NCBI GenBank assembly: GCA_037693485.1
Contig: CM075344.1
Coordinates: 40,210,501-40,274,500, forward strand
Length of the DNA stretch: 64,000 nucleotides
Origin: Kitagawia praeruptora
Taxonomy: Eukaryota; Streptophyta; Magnoliopsida; Apiales; Apiaceae
Direction of reading: 5' to 3'
Of the stretch, positions 43,369 to 53,550 are shown one piece after another; the stretch's first letter is position 1, and every line of letters starts with the position of its first letter. A model generated the notes under the pieces. It saw nothing but the letters and a program-made list of their open reading frames with translations. It ran no database searches and was not told the origin of the DNA. A program made the position numbers and the translations under genes.

Positions 43369-45375
43369 TTTTTTTTTTTGCCACGGAAAGTAAAGATTTT
43401 ATTACTTATGCAAATCTTTACATAACATATCATAAAAAGCAGGGTAGACAATCCCCACTTCCCACCTACGTTCAGCTATTGAACAGCTATACCTCGATAG
43501 ATAATGAGCTACTCTGTTCGCAGAACGCTTAACAAAATGAAGCTTAACATTCTGGTCTTTCAAATCCTCCATAAGACATCTACAGTCATTCACTACTCCT
43601 CCTAAGTACGAGAAACTTGAGAAAGAGCTGCGAATTAATTGAATAATCTGGAGGCAGTCAGATTCGACTATACCATTCGTTGTGTTGGTGTCTTTGAGCC
43701 AACTGAGGGCTTCCCTAATGCCCAAGACTTCTGCTAGCTCTGGTGAGACTTTGCCCAATAAACACTTCGACATGGCATGAACAAAGTGGCCTGAATGATC
43801 TCTAATGACAATAGCATAGCTATAACGATTTGGGTCTTCAAATAGAGCTGCATCTACATTCACCTTAACACTATTCGACTAAGGAGGGCACCACTGTTCT
43901 TGACCATCTTCCGGAGTTAAAAAACTCAAGAATGAATCAAAATTCTTGTCTTGAAAAGCTTTCCATTGGTTAAGGAAGGACAATGCTGCATGAACTACTT
44001 CAGAAACACCAATACCTCGTTGCTTCCAGACTATGTCATTTCGATTTTTCCACAAAAACTAGCAAATTGTTATTTGAATGCACATATCATTCTTATTTGC
44101 CTGTTCGAAGATCAACTGAAGCCACTCACTAAAATTATGGAAAACTTCTGTGATTTGCCTAACTGCTGAAAACTGATGACATTCCTTTGCAAATGTACAA
44201 GAAACAAGAGCATGAATAATCGATTCATCACTGAGATTGCAAACTGGACATTGAGAATTGACTTGAACCCGTCTGGTCTGTATCATATCTTTCGTTGGCA
44301 AGCAGTTGGTTGAAGCTCGCCACAGGGAATTTTTAACTTTATTTGGAATTTTCAAATTCCATAATTTCCTCCAAAAGCCTGAATTATCTGTTGTGTTGGC
44401 CTGATCCTTGGCTGTTTGAAGAAGCTTATAGCCACTTTTCACTGAATACTGCCCCATCTTCTCATGACGCCAATACCAAGTGTCCTTTTCATTCTCAGAA
44501 AGAGGAATAGGCAAAATCAAATCAGCATCCCTGGCCTCGAAAATATCCAAAACTAAGTCAACATCCCAAGCTTTCTCACCAATTCTAAACAACGCAACAA
44601 CTTTCTGGTGTACTATGGCCTCGTTGTTTGAATGAACAAACGGGTCATCTATGGATGGAAGCCACGGAGAGTTCAAAATATCCACTTCTTGACCATTACA
44701 AATACGACATGAGATACCTTGAACCACCATAGACTGAGCTTCCATGATGCTGTGCCAAATGTAACTTGGATTAGGTCCCAACTGAGCTTGTAAAAAAGAA
44801 CCAGAAGGGTAGTATCTTGCCTTAAAGATGCGACTGACCAGCTTGTCAGGATGAGCAATTAGCCTCCAAGCTTGTTTACCCAATAACGCAATATTAAAAT
44901 CACGGAGATCTTTAAAACCCATACCACCTTTAAACTTGGATGTAGTTAAACGACTCCAGCACATCCAGTGGATGCCTTTGTCCTTTGAACTATCGGATTT
45001 CCACCAGAATTTAGACATGGCCATTTCCAAATCTTTACAAACTTCAACTGGAAGAAGAAACACACTCATAGCATAATTGGGTAAGGTCTGAGCTGTAGAT
45101 TTAATTAAAATTTCCTTACCTCCTTTCGAAAGGCATTTCTTATCCCAACCTTGCAAACGATCTTTGATATAACCAAACACAGCTGATTTCTTTCTTGACA
45201 TCATATTAGGAAGACCTAAATAATGAGTATTTTCTTCTGCTTCCTTGATTTTTAAAATCTGAAAAATGTCCTGCTTCAAATAAGAACATGTGTTTCGACT
45301 ATAAAAGACCGATGACTTCTCCACATTGATTTGTTGTCCAGAAGCTCTTTCGAAAATATTAAGCATTTGCAGAAC
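43369..45375 (-). mobile_element. 5'-truncated L1-type LINE
   Basis: The poly(A) tail (as T's) at 43369-43379 abuts LTR sequence. The element runs on the minus strand and breaks off at about 45375 within the RT domain, leaving the thumb region, zinc-finger RVT domain and RNase H. GTTTT at both junctions may be a short target duplication, but it merges with the poly(T). 5' truncation is typical of target-primed reverse transcription. Confidence 0.88.
43402..45366 (-). pseudogene. LINE ORF2 fragment: RT C-terminus, zf-RVT and RNase H, two in-frame stops
   Basis: From 45366 down to 44059 one frame encodes the end of a non-LTR reverse transcriptase (blocks GQQINVEKS, HYLGLP, LQGWDKKCLSKGGKEILIKS, FWW) and a zf-RVT domain (FWRKLWNLKIPNKVK...CPVC...HALVSC). 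After TAG at about 44059 the same frame continues (LWKNRND). After a second stop near 43866 it enters a plant-LINE RNase H (NVDAA, EVLGIREAL, VESDC, ANRVAHYLSR) ending at 43402. The catalytic Asp of NVDA, the Glu and the Asp of ESD are present. The last Asp position is His, as in many plant LINEs. The RT fingers and palm and the endonuclease are missing, so it is dead. Confidence 0.88.
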
Positions 45376-45612
45376 GTTTTAGTTCATAGTTTATTGCTAT
45401 CTCAGTTGTTGCTTTTGTAGTATATAAATGATCTTTGTAAGACGTTTTAGATCAACACTCTGAACATCATTTTTTTCTGTCAGTTGTAATATATAAAATA
45501 AGCTTGGCTCACAGATAGAATGTTCAGTACTTATACACAAGCCCAGGCCCATCAACTTGTTAGTTTTCCTTTCTGTTTCATCACATATTTATCCCTTTTA
45601 TTCTTCAAAAAC

Positions 45613-45635
45613 ATCACTGCAACAGTGTGCTAGTG
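45613..45635. other. Host spacer between Copia element and solo LTR
   Basis: Only 23 bases separate the Copia duplication AAAAC from the solo LTR duplication GTTCC. Confidence 0.8.
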
Positions 45636-45640
45636 GTTCC

Positions 45641-46351
45641 TGTTATAAGGAGAATATTGTATAACAATATTTTGGAGGTTGCTGGAATCACGAAGCAAAA
45701 TACGGATAGTTTGCTAAGAACACGAAGAACACGGAGGAGATTTGTAAATGTTTGTGGCTGATCTTGTTTGTTGATATTTCAGGGGTGAACTATTTCTCAA
45801 ATCTTAACAAGGTGCCTACGTACCCTATTTATAGGGATCAAGCCATACGTAGTTTTCTTGGAGAAGAAGTTACCCAGACGGGCTAGGGTTTCTGTGGGCT
45901 CGACTTGGCCCAAGTCCACTAGATGTATTTGGGCTGATATATATAATCTATCCACTCAAGGTTACCTATGGCTAGAATGATGCTTGGATCGTATGGCCTC
46001 GCTGGCGAGGCTAATGGAGAAACAACGTAGCCTCGCATGCGACCTCACTGGGTTTTAGTTATACGAGGTGATCCCACGTTATGGAGATAATCATACTCAC
46101 GCGACCTCGCTGGGCTTGATTGTGAGCCTTCATAACAAGTATACTCTAGGCCTCGCTGGACCTTGTAGAATGCGACCCCCCTACTCGGGGCTCGCTGGCG
46201 AACTCGTCCTGTAGCTTAATAATACATTGAATTGACTCTTGAAGGTGGACTTTAGTGACTCATTCTTCATTTCCAGGTCCATTATGAGTGGTGTACCATT
46301 ATTCTAGCTCATTAGGCCTGTTTAGGACTCATGCCAAATACGGGCATAACA
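45641..46351 (-). repeat. Solo LTR (711 bp), Gypsy-like
   Basis: Starts TGTTATAAGG and ends GGGCATAACA (short terminal inverted repeat TGTTAT/ATAACA), flanked by a perfect GTTCC duplication (45636-45640 and 46352-46356). The minus strand has a TATA box (CTATAAATAGG, around 45820), giving the orientation. No internal element remains, so it arose by LTR-LTR recombination. CCTCGCTGG recurs about five times at 45995-46200. Confidence 0.85.
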
Positions 46352-46507
46352 GTTCCCTAAAACACTAAGGACCTCTAGCCATTCCTTACTTCTGGGGAAC
46401 CACTAGTCATCCCTAACTTGATTTCTATCAATAAAAAATTCATTTCCCTCAATTTGTCAATATTTGTCAGTATCTCATTCTCTAATTGATTTCAAATTTA
46501 TTATCTA

Positions 46508-47049
46508 TCTATACTATAATAAGTAAACTAGGGGATAATTGGTAGTTTGGTTCAACCCTATTTTTTAGCCATAATTTTCGTTCAATTAAAAATAAATTAA
46601 ATTAATATTTTATCTACCTAAAAACATTCCCGGGTAAGCAAAGATTTGGCTGAGAGTTTTGATCGAGAGGAGTGACGTGACGTGTTTTTTTTAATTTTAT
46701 TAACAGGAGAGTGTTTTGTGTGTTTTTTAACATTTTTTTATTATTAATAATAGAGATTTAAGCAAATCAAAGAGCGAAGAAAATGAGTGACCAACAAAAG
46801 AGTACCAAACTGACAACCAAAAATATCATATTTCGCTTATAATAGTATTAAACTAGGGGATAATTGGTAGTTTGGTTCAACCCTATTTTTTAATATTAAA
46901 AAACATATTAAACAAATAACAAATTATACTATAACAAATTAAAATTAATATTTATAATATTAAAATCAATATTTATAATATTATATTACACTATAAACAA
47001 ATTACAAAAAATTGAAAGCAACCCGTGCTTTGCACGGGTTATAAGCTAG
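46508..47049 (+). mobile_element. Complete non-autonomous Helitron (542 bp)
   Basis: The 5' end TCTATACTATAATAAG follows an A. The 3' end has a perfect 8-bp stem hairpin ACCCGTGC-TTT-GCACGGGT (47021-47039), then TATAAG and CTAG, followed by a host T at 47050. Near the middle (about 46851) the first 50 or so bases (ACTAGGGGATAATTGGTAGT...) are repeated. Confidence 0.88.
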
Positions 47050-47081
47050 TAATGATAATAATAATTGAATATAAGGAATTT

Positions 47082-47691
47082 TGTTGGAGTTGATGTACAA
47101 ACAAGATTCCTAAATCACTATAAATCATTAATTTATTATATTTTTAGGAATCAACTAAGGACTTATTGTTGTGGAATAAAAATTAGGTTATCAATATTGC
47201 GGCTAGGGTTTGTGTGTATTTAATGCAAAGGGTTGGAGAGCTTCGAGCTTTAATGGTTATTTCCGTGTTTTGAGACTGATCGGTCCTCACAGAGTGCCTA
47301 CGTATCTCGTTTTGAGAATCAAGCCAAGACGTAGTTTTGAGAATGAGGGGCCAGGCCCTTATATAGGCTGAGAAGCCTTAGAATTATGGTAGGATTCAGA
47401 TACTTGGTGGACAAGCCACCGTCTTGAGGAAGGTTCTAGACTCCTTCCTTGTAGGAATCAGTTTCCTTGTTGAAGTAGGTGCCTTGGGGGCTAAGTCAGG
47501 CAGGAGTAATATCCTTATTTGACTCTTATTGCTGAGCTGATTATTACCCTTAATATTAATTACGAAATTAATATCATAAATAACGTTTGGGCTCATCTGG
47601 TGGGCCCCACGTTTGGACCATATTTGGTCTAATTAATGTTACATTAAATGTGTCTTTAGGGCTTACTTTCAGCCCATATCATTTGTCCCCC
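47082..47691 (-). repeat. 3' LTR of the Tat element
   Basis: On the minus strand it begins TGATATGGGCTG directly after a polypurine tract and ends CAACTCCAACA. A TATA box (CTATATAAGG) lies near 47360. Part of it resembles the solo LTR at 45641 (block AGTGCCTACGTA..ATCAAGCCA). Confidence 0.75.
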
Positions 47692-47708
47692 AACTTCTAG
47701 GAAAACTG
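47692..47708 (-). promoter_or_regulatory. Polypurine tract of the Tat element
   Basis: On the minus strand AAGTTGGGGGACAAA directly precedes the LTR start. Confidence 0.78.
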
Positions 47709-47865
47709 ATCAGGTTTTCCTTGAAGTTTTAACGGCCTTTTTCGAGACTCGGGTCAGGGTTCGTCTTTATACACTAGTGTTTCACGAGTATTGTCTTGAT
47801 GTAAAGCATGGAGCGATCGACGCGTTTATGACAATGTTAATTTGATGTTAATCGGCACTAATCAA

Positions 47866-48345
47866 CCTTAAATGACGTTTAAACGATGTTAAACGACGCT
47901 AAACGGTGCTAAACGGCACTAAACAACACTAAACGGTGCTAAACGGCGTTAAACGGTGCTAAACGGCACTAAACGACACTAAACGTCACTAAATGACACT
48001 AAACGGTGCTAAATAGCCTTAAATGACGTTTAAACGATGTTAAACGACGCTAAACGGTGCTAAACAGCACTAAACGACACTAAATGGTGCTAAATAGCCT
48101 TAAACGACGCTAAACGGCGTTAAACGGTGCTAAACGGCACTAAACAACACTAAACGGTGCTAAATAGTGTTAAACAACGTTTAAACGATGTTAAACGACG
48201 CTAAACGGCGTTAAACGGTTCTATACGGCACTAAACGACACTAAATGGTGCTAAATAGCCTTAAACGACGTTTAAACGATGTTAAACGATGCTAAACGGC
48301 GTTAAACGGTGCTAAACGACACTAAACGACACTAAACGGTGCTAA
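47866..48345. repeat. 10-bp minisatellite with higher-order structure
   Basis: Nearly 50 tandem variants of a 10-base unit (GCTAAACGGT, ACTAAACGAC, GTTAAACGGC and so on). A longer landmark, GACGTTTAAACGATGTTAAACGA, recurs near 47872, 48011, 48168 and 48260, so the array also repeats at about 90-155 bp. Confidence 0.88.
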
Positions 48346-48449
48346 TTTCAAATTCAGCTCTCACTTGGTTGTTTTGTTCAAAACAATCTCTATAGTGATC
48401 TTGGTCTTCAAGACGGAGAAACAAAAACAAAAATGTGAAAACTCGACTC

Positions 48450-49030
48450 GACCACCACTGTCAGTCGGCCGTACCGAAACCTCATACCGACAACCGACGT
48501 CGGTCGGCCAAAACGCCCCCGGTGAGCCGGTCGGCCAAAATTTTTCTCATACCGACAACCGACTTCGGTCGGCCAAAACGCCCCCGGTGAGCCGGCCAAG
48601 ACCCGATCGGCCAAATTTTTTTATTTTTTTTTCCATTCGATCGAAGCAAAATTTCGACGAGATGACCGATGTCGGTTGGCCGGAGCCTTCCATTGGAGCC
48701 TGGTCGGCCGGTTCTCGGTCGGCTAGGCGAAACCTCGTGCTGACTATCAATGTCAGTCGGCCGGAGCCTTCCGTTGGAGCCCGGTCGGCCGGTTCTCGAT
48801 CGGCTGGGCGAAACCTCGTGCTGACTATCAATGTCAGTCGGCCGGAGTGCCCCCTGTGCCTCAATCGGCCGTATTTCGGTCGGCCGTCTTCGACATCAAA
48901 TCTTGAAATCTCGTACCGATGATCGCCATCAGTCGGCCGAAGCTCCCCCGGGAGGTCGGTCGGCCGGAGGCCTTCTCGAGAGCTCGATCGGCCGGCCCTC
49001 GGAGCTTGGTCGACCTTTTCTCGGTCCTTG
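48450..49030. repeat. GC-rich tandem repeats (65-bp and 81-bp units)
   Basis: A 65-bp unit starting CTCATACCGACAACCGAC repeats at 48481 and 48546. An 81-bp unit around GTCAGTCGGCCGGAGCC repeats at 48671, 48752 and 48833. CGGCCG-type motifs are frequent. Open frames on both strands here (about 165-185 codons) follow from units without stops (81 is a multiple of 3) and are not convincing genes. The composition is sharply GC-richer than the neighbouring DNA. Confidence 0.85.
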
Positions 49031-49039
49031 AACTTCAAC

Positions 49040-49130
49040 GTCAATATTCGAACGTCGATATTTGGACCTCAATGTCAGTATTCGAACGTCGATATTTGGA
49101 CCTCAACATCAGTATTCGATCGTTGGATGT
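49040..49130. repeat. 34-bp tandem repeat, about three copies
   Basis: GTCAATATTCGAACGTCG-type units start near 49040, 49074 and 49108. Confidence 0.85.
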
Positions 49131-49794
49131 CATTATTTAAAGTCGATGACCAAACAGACATCATTGACTTCAAATTGGCTTTCATAACTTTCGTGACCTT
49201 CTGGGCCTTAACTCGCTTGTTGAATTCTTGGTTTTAAACTTTGAATCCATTTATGGTTGTCGGTTATAACCAACCCTTCATTCTCATTCTAAGATGTGGA
49301 TCTTGTGGTGAAGCTTTTTAGTTCTTGCCCCCTTACTTCGTATGGTGGAGGTCTTGCTTCTCGGTTGATCGTTCAAGAAGTTCATTTGCCACTCAGCACT
49401 TGACTTCATGTCTGGTGTGCCTTGGCTAGTTGTCACTCCTCTATCTTGACTCTAGGATTCCAACCTTATTCTTATACTCATATAACCTTGCTTAGGTTTC
49501 AACTTGACTAATGACTCTTGATTCGAGCCCTTAAACTCAAACGACAAGCTCGATTGGAGGCAGACAACCTTGTTGGCCATCAAGGCTTAATTTTTGTGTC
49601 GGGATTTGAGATTTTAAGTATGGAATGACAAAGGACCTCTTATCTCAACACTCTCTCACTAACAGTTTCTGTGCCTTCAAGGCATTATCAGGGAGCCAAC
49701 CAGTCTCAAGATGAGCTTTGATAGGGTCTATCCTTTAACTTCCTTCATCAATCGGTGCTACCAACTTAGAGTTGATGGTCGGGGCCTTCAAGAC
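49131..49794. other. Non-coding interior of the Tat element
   Basis: No domain recognised. Integrase would be expected hereabouts on the minus strand but is absent. Confidence 0.5.
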
Positions 49795-50205
49795 CTAGAA
49801 GTAACCACTCTCTGCATAATTCTCTATCTCAGAAGAAGCGAATTTAGACAGGGCATCGGCCATAACGTTCTCATTTCTTGGAATATGCTCCACATAGCAC
49901 TCATCAAACTGAGTCGTAACAACTTTCACAACTCGCAAATACTTTGCCATAGTTTCATGCTTGGCCTCAAATTCACCATTCACTTGCGATACTACTAGTC
50001 TTGAATCCCCACAAACTTTGAGATGCTTGACCCTCATGATTCTGGCCAAGCCCAACCCGGCTATCAAGGCTTCATACTCAACTTCGTTATTGGTTGTCGG
50101 AAAATCCAACTTCAAAGCATACTCAACTGTGAACCCATCGGGGCTTTGCAAGACTAAACCTACACCGCTAGATTTTGTTTTTGATGCTCCATCAAAGTAG
50201 ATCAC
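49795..50205 (-). pseudogene. Second (Tat-type) RNase H domain
   Basis: A 136-codon minus-strand frame with the RNase H fold motifs: YFDGASK (catalytic Asp), NNEVEYEALIAGL (Glu), VCGDSRLVV (Asp) and ENVMADALSK (final Asp). This is the additional RNase H placed after the pol RNase H in Tat-lineage Gypsy elements. All four acidic residues are present, but the domain is isolated from a working polyprotein. Confidence 0.85.
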
Positions 50206-50534
50206 CTAATATTCCTTCTGATCAGGTACAAGCTCCTCATCTTTTTCTTCACTCCCAGGGGTGGTTACTATATCCAGCCCCTACTTCTTGGTTGCCAATG
50301 GTACATTCAACCACGAAGTCAGCTAATGCCTGAGCCTTGATGGATGTTCGAGGCTTATACGTGATGTCAATTCTCCAATTTCAATTGCCCACTTAATCAC
50401 CCTTCCACTGGCCTTCGGGCTATGTAATATGTTCCTCAATTGCTGGTCTCGTAGCTTCCTCGAGGCTGTTATCAATGCCTAAGCAAACTTCTCAATGGTT
50501 GATTAATTCAACTCAGCCCCATGCAACACCTTGC

Positions 50535-50756
50535 TCACGTAGAAGATGGGTTTCTGAACCTTTTTTCTTCTCGAACAAGGACGACACTCAATGCTTGTTC
50601 AGATACCGCCAGGTATAGATAAATAGTTTCCCCAGGACTAGGTTTGGACAACAACGGGGCTTCAACCATGTACTTTTTCAACTGATCAAAGGCCTCTTGG
50701 CTCTCAGGAGTCCACTCAAATTTTTTTACCTTCTTCGGTGCCTGAAAGAAAGGCAA
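50535..50756 (-). pseudogene. Gypsy RT end/RNase H start fragment
   Basis: Minus-strand frame with FEWTPESQEAFDQLKKYM and a shifted continuation LYLAVSEQALSVVLVREE. These are the RT-RNase H connection and first RNase H strand of Tat elements. A frameshift near 50560 separates it from the following sequence. Confidence 0.8.
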
Positions 50757-50816
50757 GCATTTGTCACCAGACTTGGAGATAAATCTCCCCAGGGCTGCAA
50801 CTTGGCCCGTTAACTT

Positions 50817-51478
50817 TTATACGTCCCGTATAGAGCGGGGCGGTTCCATATCCAGAATCACTTTGATCTTATCAGGGTTGGCCTCTATGCCTCTTTTCGA
50901 AACCATCAGACCCAAAAATTTTCCCGATCCAATGCCAAAAGCACACTTGGCTGGATTTAACATCATCTTGTGGTGCCTCAGCACTTCAAATGCCTCTCTG
51001 AGGTGCTTAATGTGGTCAGCCATAAATAGGCTCTTGACTAACATGTCGTCGACATAGACCTCCATGGTTTTCCCAATCAGATGGGCGGATATCTTTGGGA
51101 TGTCATCCTTGTGCATCTTAATCTGATTGTAGCTGCTGAACCCATCCATGAAGCTCAACATCTCATGTCCAGTTGTGGTAACTATCAACATGTCTATCCT
51201 TGGCAGGGGAAACAGTCCTTCGGGCATGCATCATTCAAATCAGTGAAGTCTATGCACATCCTCCACTTCCCATTTGCCTTTTTGACCATCACAGGGTTAG
51301 CCAACCATTCGGGGAACTGAATCTCTTCAATAAACCCAGCCTCTAAGAGCTTGTCAACTTCTTGCTTAATGGAATCTTGCCTTTCAGAAGTAAAATTCCT
51401 ATTCTTCTGTTTTATTGTCTTCCGTTCAGGATCGACATTCAACCTATGGGTTATAAATTGGGGATCAATCCCTGGCAT
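50817..51478 (-). pseudogene. Tat reverse transcriptase, with internal deletion and frameshift
   Basis: Two overlapping minus-strand frames. 51478-51194 has the RT start (DPQFITHRLNVDPE, KLLEAGFIEEI, PVMVKKANGKWRMCIDFTDLN). 51227-50817 has LPRIDMLIV, SFMDGFSSYNQIKMH and then YVDDMLVKS, NPAKCAFG and LGLMVSKRGIEANP. The catalytic YVDD is intact. The normal stretch between the NQIKMH block and LIGKTMEVYVDD (about 35-40 residues with the MPFGLKNA motif) is missing, so the polymerase palm is incomplete. The frames join with a shift near 51200. Confidence 0.85.
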
Positions 51479-51999
51479 ATCAGCCGATGTCCAAGCAAAT
51501 ACATCATTGTTCTCTATTGGTCTTCATCCTTGGATCCTTAATCCAGGTACTTAAGACATATTGAAGAGTAGCTAGTCCTTAACAATCTCGGCCTTGCATG
51601 GCTTTGATTATTGCGTGTAGCTTTTATCTGCTCGTCTTTTAACCTGGGTCCTTCACGGACTTAAACTCTTATTTGGTCATGTTGTAACCTAACTCTTGAC
51701 CCTTCGGGGTCTTTATTTATGCATTTGTTTGTTCTCCATTCGTGTACTCTTTTATTTTCGGTACTTGGTCATCCTTGACTTGCACTCATCAGGTACTTGG
51801 CACATAAATAAAATCACACAATCAATGAATGAAAAACAAACTTGCATTAATAACTTGAAATGGGTTCAACCCTTACATAGAGTACTACCGTCCTACTCGG
51901 AGCAACATGCTCTTCAATGGTTTCAATGAACCTTATTTCTACTTCTACTAGATAAATATGAAGCTAAGTCCTACTAGGATAACTTGAGCCCATCGGGGC
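51479..51999. other. Upstream interior of the Tat element
   Basis: The minus strand just above 51478 still reads as pol (a DVFAWTSADMPG-like block at about 51480-51515). Beyond about 51540 nothing is recognisable. Confidence 0.5.
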
Positions 52000-52154
52000 T
52001 TTGCAAGACTAGGCCTGCACTAAATTTTGTTTTTGATGCTCCATCAAAATAGAGCACCCACCACTCCTTCCGGTCTCCTCCTTATTATTCTGAGGTTCAC
52101 TTCCTGCTTGGGGTATTACCTCCTGCCCCCCGACTTCTTGGTTGCCAATGGTAC
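52000..52154 (-). pseudogene. Duplicate fragment of the Tat RNase H domain
   Basis: Minus-strand blocks LYFDGASKTK and GLVLQSPDGL duplicate the start of the domain at 49795-50205 (plus-strand match 50125-50310). It lies upstream of RT, out of the normal order, so it derives from a second Tat copy or a rearrangement. SIRE integrated directly at its edge. Confidence 0.75.
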
Positions 52155-53207
52155 TGTTAGGTCCAAATGTGTTGTAGAGGGGGGGTGAATACAACTTTTC
52201 GATTATGAGTAGCAATAAATACGATGCAATAAATGAACACACAGATTCAAGGAATATATTTCTTTTATATATAACTTGAAAAGGTTGCTACAACATTCAT
52301 TACAAAGTATAACAGAAGTTGAGAGAGAAGTGAATGATTCTAAGCTCTGTGAATACTCTCTCTCTTTTTCTTGTGTTTTTCTCAGTATTGCTCACTAACT
52401 AAAACATTACACAAGTGCTTCTATTTATACTACATGTAATCTATGACCTGTAGTCTTCAAAGACTAAGATGTACGTGGCCCAATGATGTCCACATAAATC
52501 TTGCCTTATCTTGAAAGCTTGGAAATCTGCCAATCAGAAGATGCCATGTGTCATGTTGAAGCTGCACTCTAAGTAGAACTTCTACTTGAGAATTTCTACT
52601 TAGCCATCTCGAAATTCTAAGTAGAACTTCTACTTGAGAATTTCGACTTAGCCATCTAGAACATTTCTTACTTAGAAAATATTCTGGTCTTCAACTTGAA
52701 ACTTCAATGCACATCTTGAGCTTGTGATATCTTCATATCTTCTTTGTTCTTCTACAAGCTCTTGAACATAGATCTTTATTACTGACATAAACTTGCTATC
52801 AATGTCCTGACACTTGATGCACTGGTCTGGTTCATAAGTGACTAGTCTTGATAGTGTTTCTACTTCTTGAATAAATTACCATATTCACTTGGTAACTTGG
52901 CTTTCCAATATTTGCTTTCCTTCTTGTTCACTTGAAATCAATTGGTCTTGTTGATACTGATAGTTATGATCTTGAATCTCGAATACTCAAATCACTGAGG
53001 CCTGAACAACTTTGACTTGAACTTCTCTCAATGATTTCTTCTTGGCTTGATCATAGTTAACATGTTCAATTGTATCAATTACCTTGTCTTCATTTAGTGT
53101 TGATTCCTTGTGACTTCTTGTTCTTGATTGTCTTCTGGTTAAGTATCTTTTCGTTTAATTGAGTTACATTAGTTATAGTGTTACAAGTTAATACACTCTG
53201 CCTTTCA
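52155..53207 (-). repeat. 3' LTR of the SIRE element
   Basis: On the minus strand it starts TGAAAGGCAG right after the polypurine tract and ends GGACCTAACA, 1053 bp. A 48-bp unit (TCTAAGTAGAACTTCTACTT on the + strand) is duplicated at 52568 and 52616. Confidence 0.85.
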
Positions 53208-53220
53208 ATCTCCCCCAATT
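53208..53220 (-). promoter_or_regulatory. Polypurine tract of the SIRE element
   Basis: On the minus strand AATTGGGGGAGAT directly precedes the LTR start. Confidence 0.85.
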
Positions 53221-53550
53221 TGATTGTCTAACAATGACATTCAAATTAATGAAGGATAACTCAACTAAACAATGAGACGAGAAAAGATAATTAACATTAC
53301 AGTCTTGAAAAATATACAATTACAAGTACATGAAAACAATACAAAGAACTTAAACTAGAAACAGAATTCGAACCTCGAATTAAAGATCATTTGAATGATT
53401 CCTATCACCTGGATTATTTCATATCTTTTAGTCAAACTTATATCACCTTATTGGATTCATTCTAAGATGAATTTTCCTCAAGTGAGTTAAAGCAACCGAA
53501 AGACATGAAGTTTTTCCAACTTCAAGTTCACACCACTCTGACCTTTAACC
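53221..53550 (-). other. SIRE 3' non-coding stretch
   Basis: AT-rich sequence between the env-like stop codon and the polypurine tract. No motif other than the polypurine tract is seen. Confidence 0.6.

Larger units (their letters stand above)
35616..45607 (+). mobile_element. Gag-only (TR-GAG-like) Ty1/Copia element carrying three nested insertions
   Basis: LTRs start TGTTGGAG (35616 and 43173) and end CTTCA (36042 and 45607). A perfect AAAAC duplication flanks the element (35611-35615, 45608-45612). In order it contains 5' LTR, CACTA element A, primer-binding site, gag, CACTA element B, the end of gag, a quasi-palindromic repeat tract, polypurine tract and 3' LTR (itself split by a LINE). 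There is no protease, integrase or RT. Removing the inserts leaves about 2 kb. The two LTRs differ at roughly 20 of 427 positions by eye, so it is much older than the Gypsy and SIRE elements here. Gag-only Copia derivatives are a known non-autonomous class. Confidence 0.88.
43173..45607 (+). repeat. 3' LTR of the Copia element, split by a LINE
   Basis: LTR sequence at 43173-43368 and 45376-45607 matches the 5' LTR. The LINE accounts for the 2-kb difference. Confidence 0.88.
47082..52154 (-). mobile_element. Tat-lineage Ty3/Gypsy remnant
   Basis: The minus strand shows, from right to left, RT, RNase H, a second (Tat-type) RNase H, a repeat-rich non-coding stretch, a polypurine tract and a 610-bp 3' LTR. 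A second RNase H after the pol RNase H is typical of Tat elements (Ogre/Retand). The integrase, gag and 5' LTR are not seen. The SIRE element at 52155 cuts the right side, so the rest may lie beyond the window. Confidence 0.78.

Noticed and set aside
47866..48345. CRISPR-like array
   Set aside because: Units are 10-bp variants with no constant repeat/variable spacer structure, in plant retrotransposon DNA.
48365..49044. 165- and 185-codon frames on opposite strands
   Set aside because: They follow from stop-free GC-rich tandem repeats, with the same repeat open on both strands; no gene is indicated.
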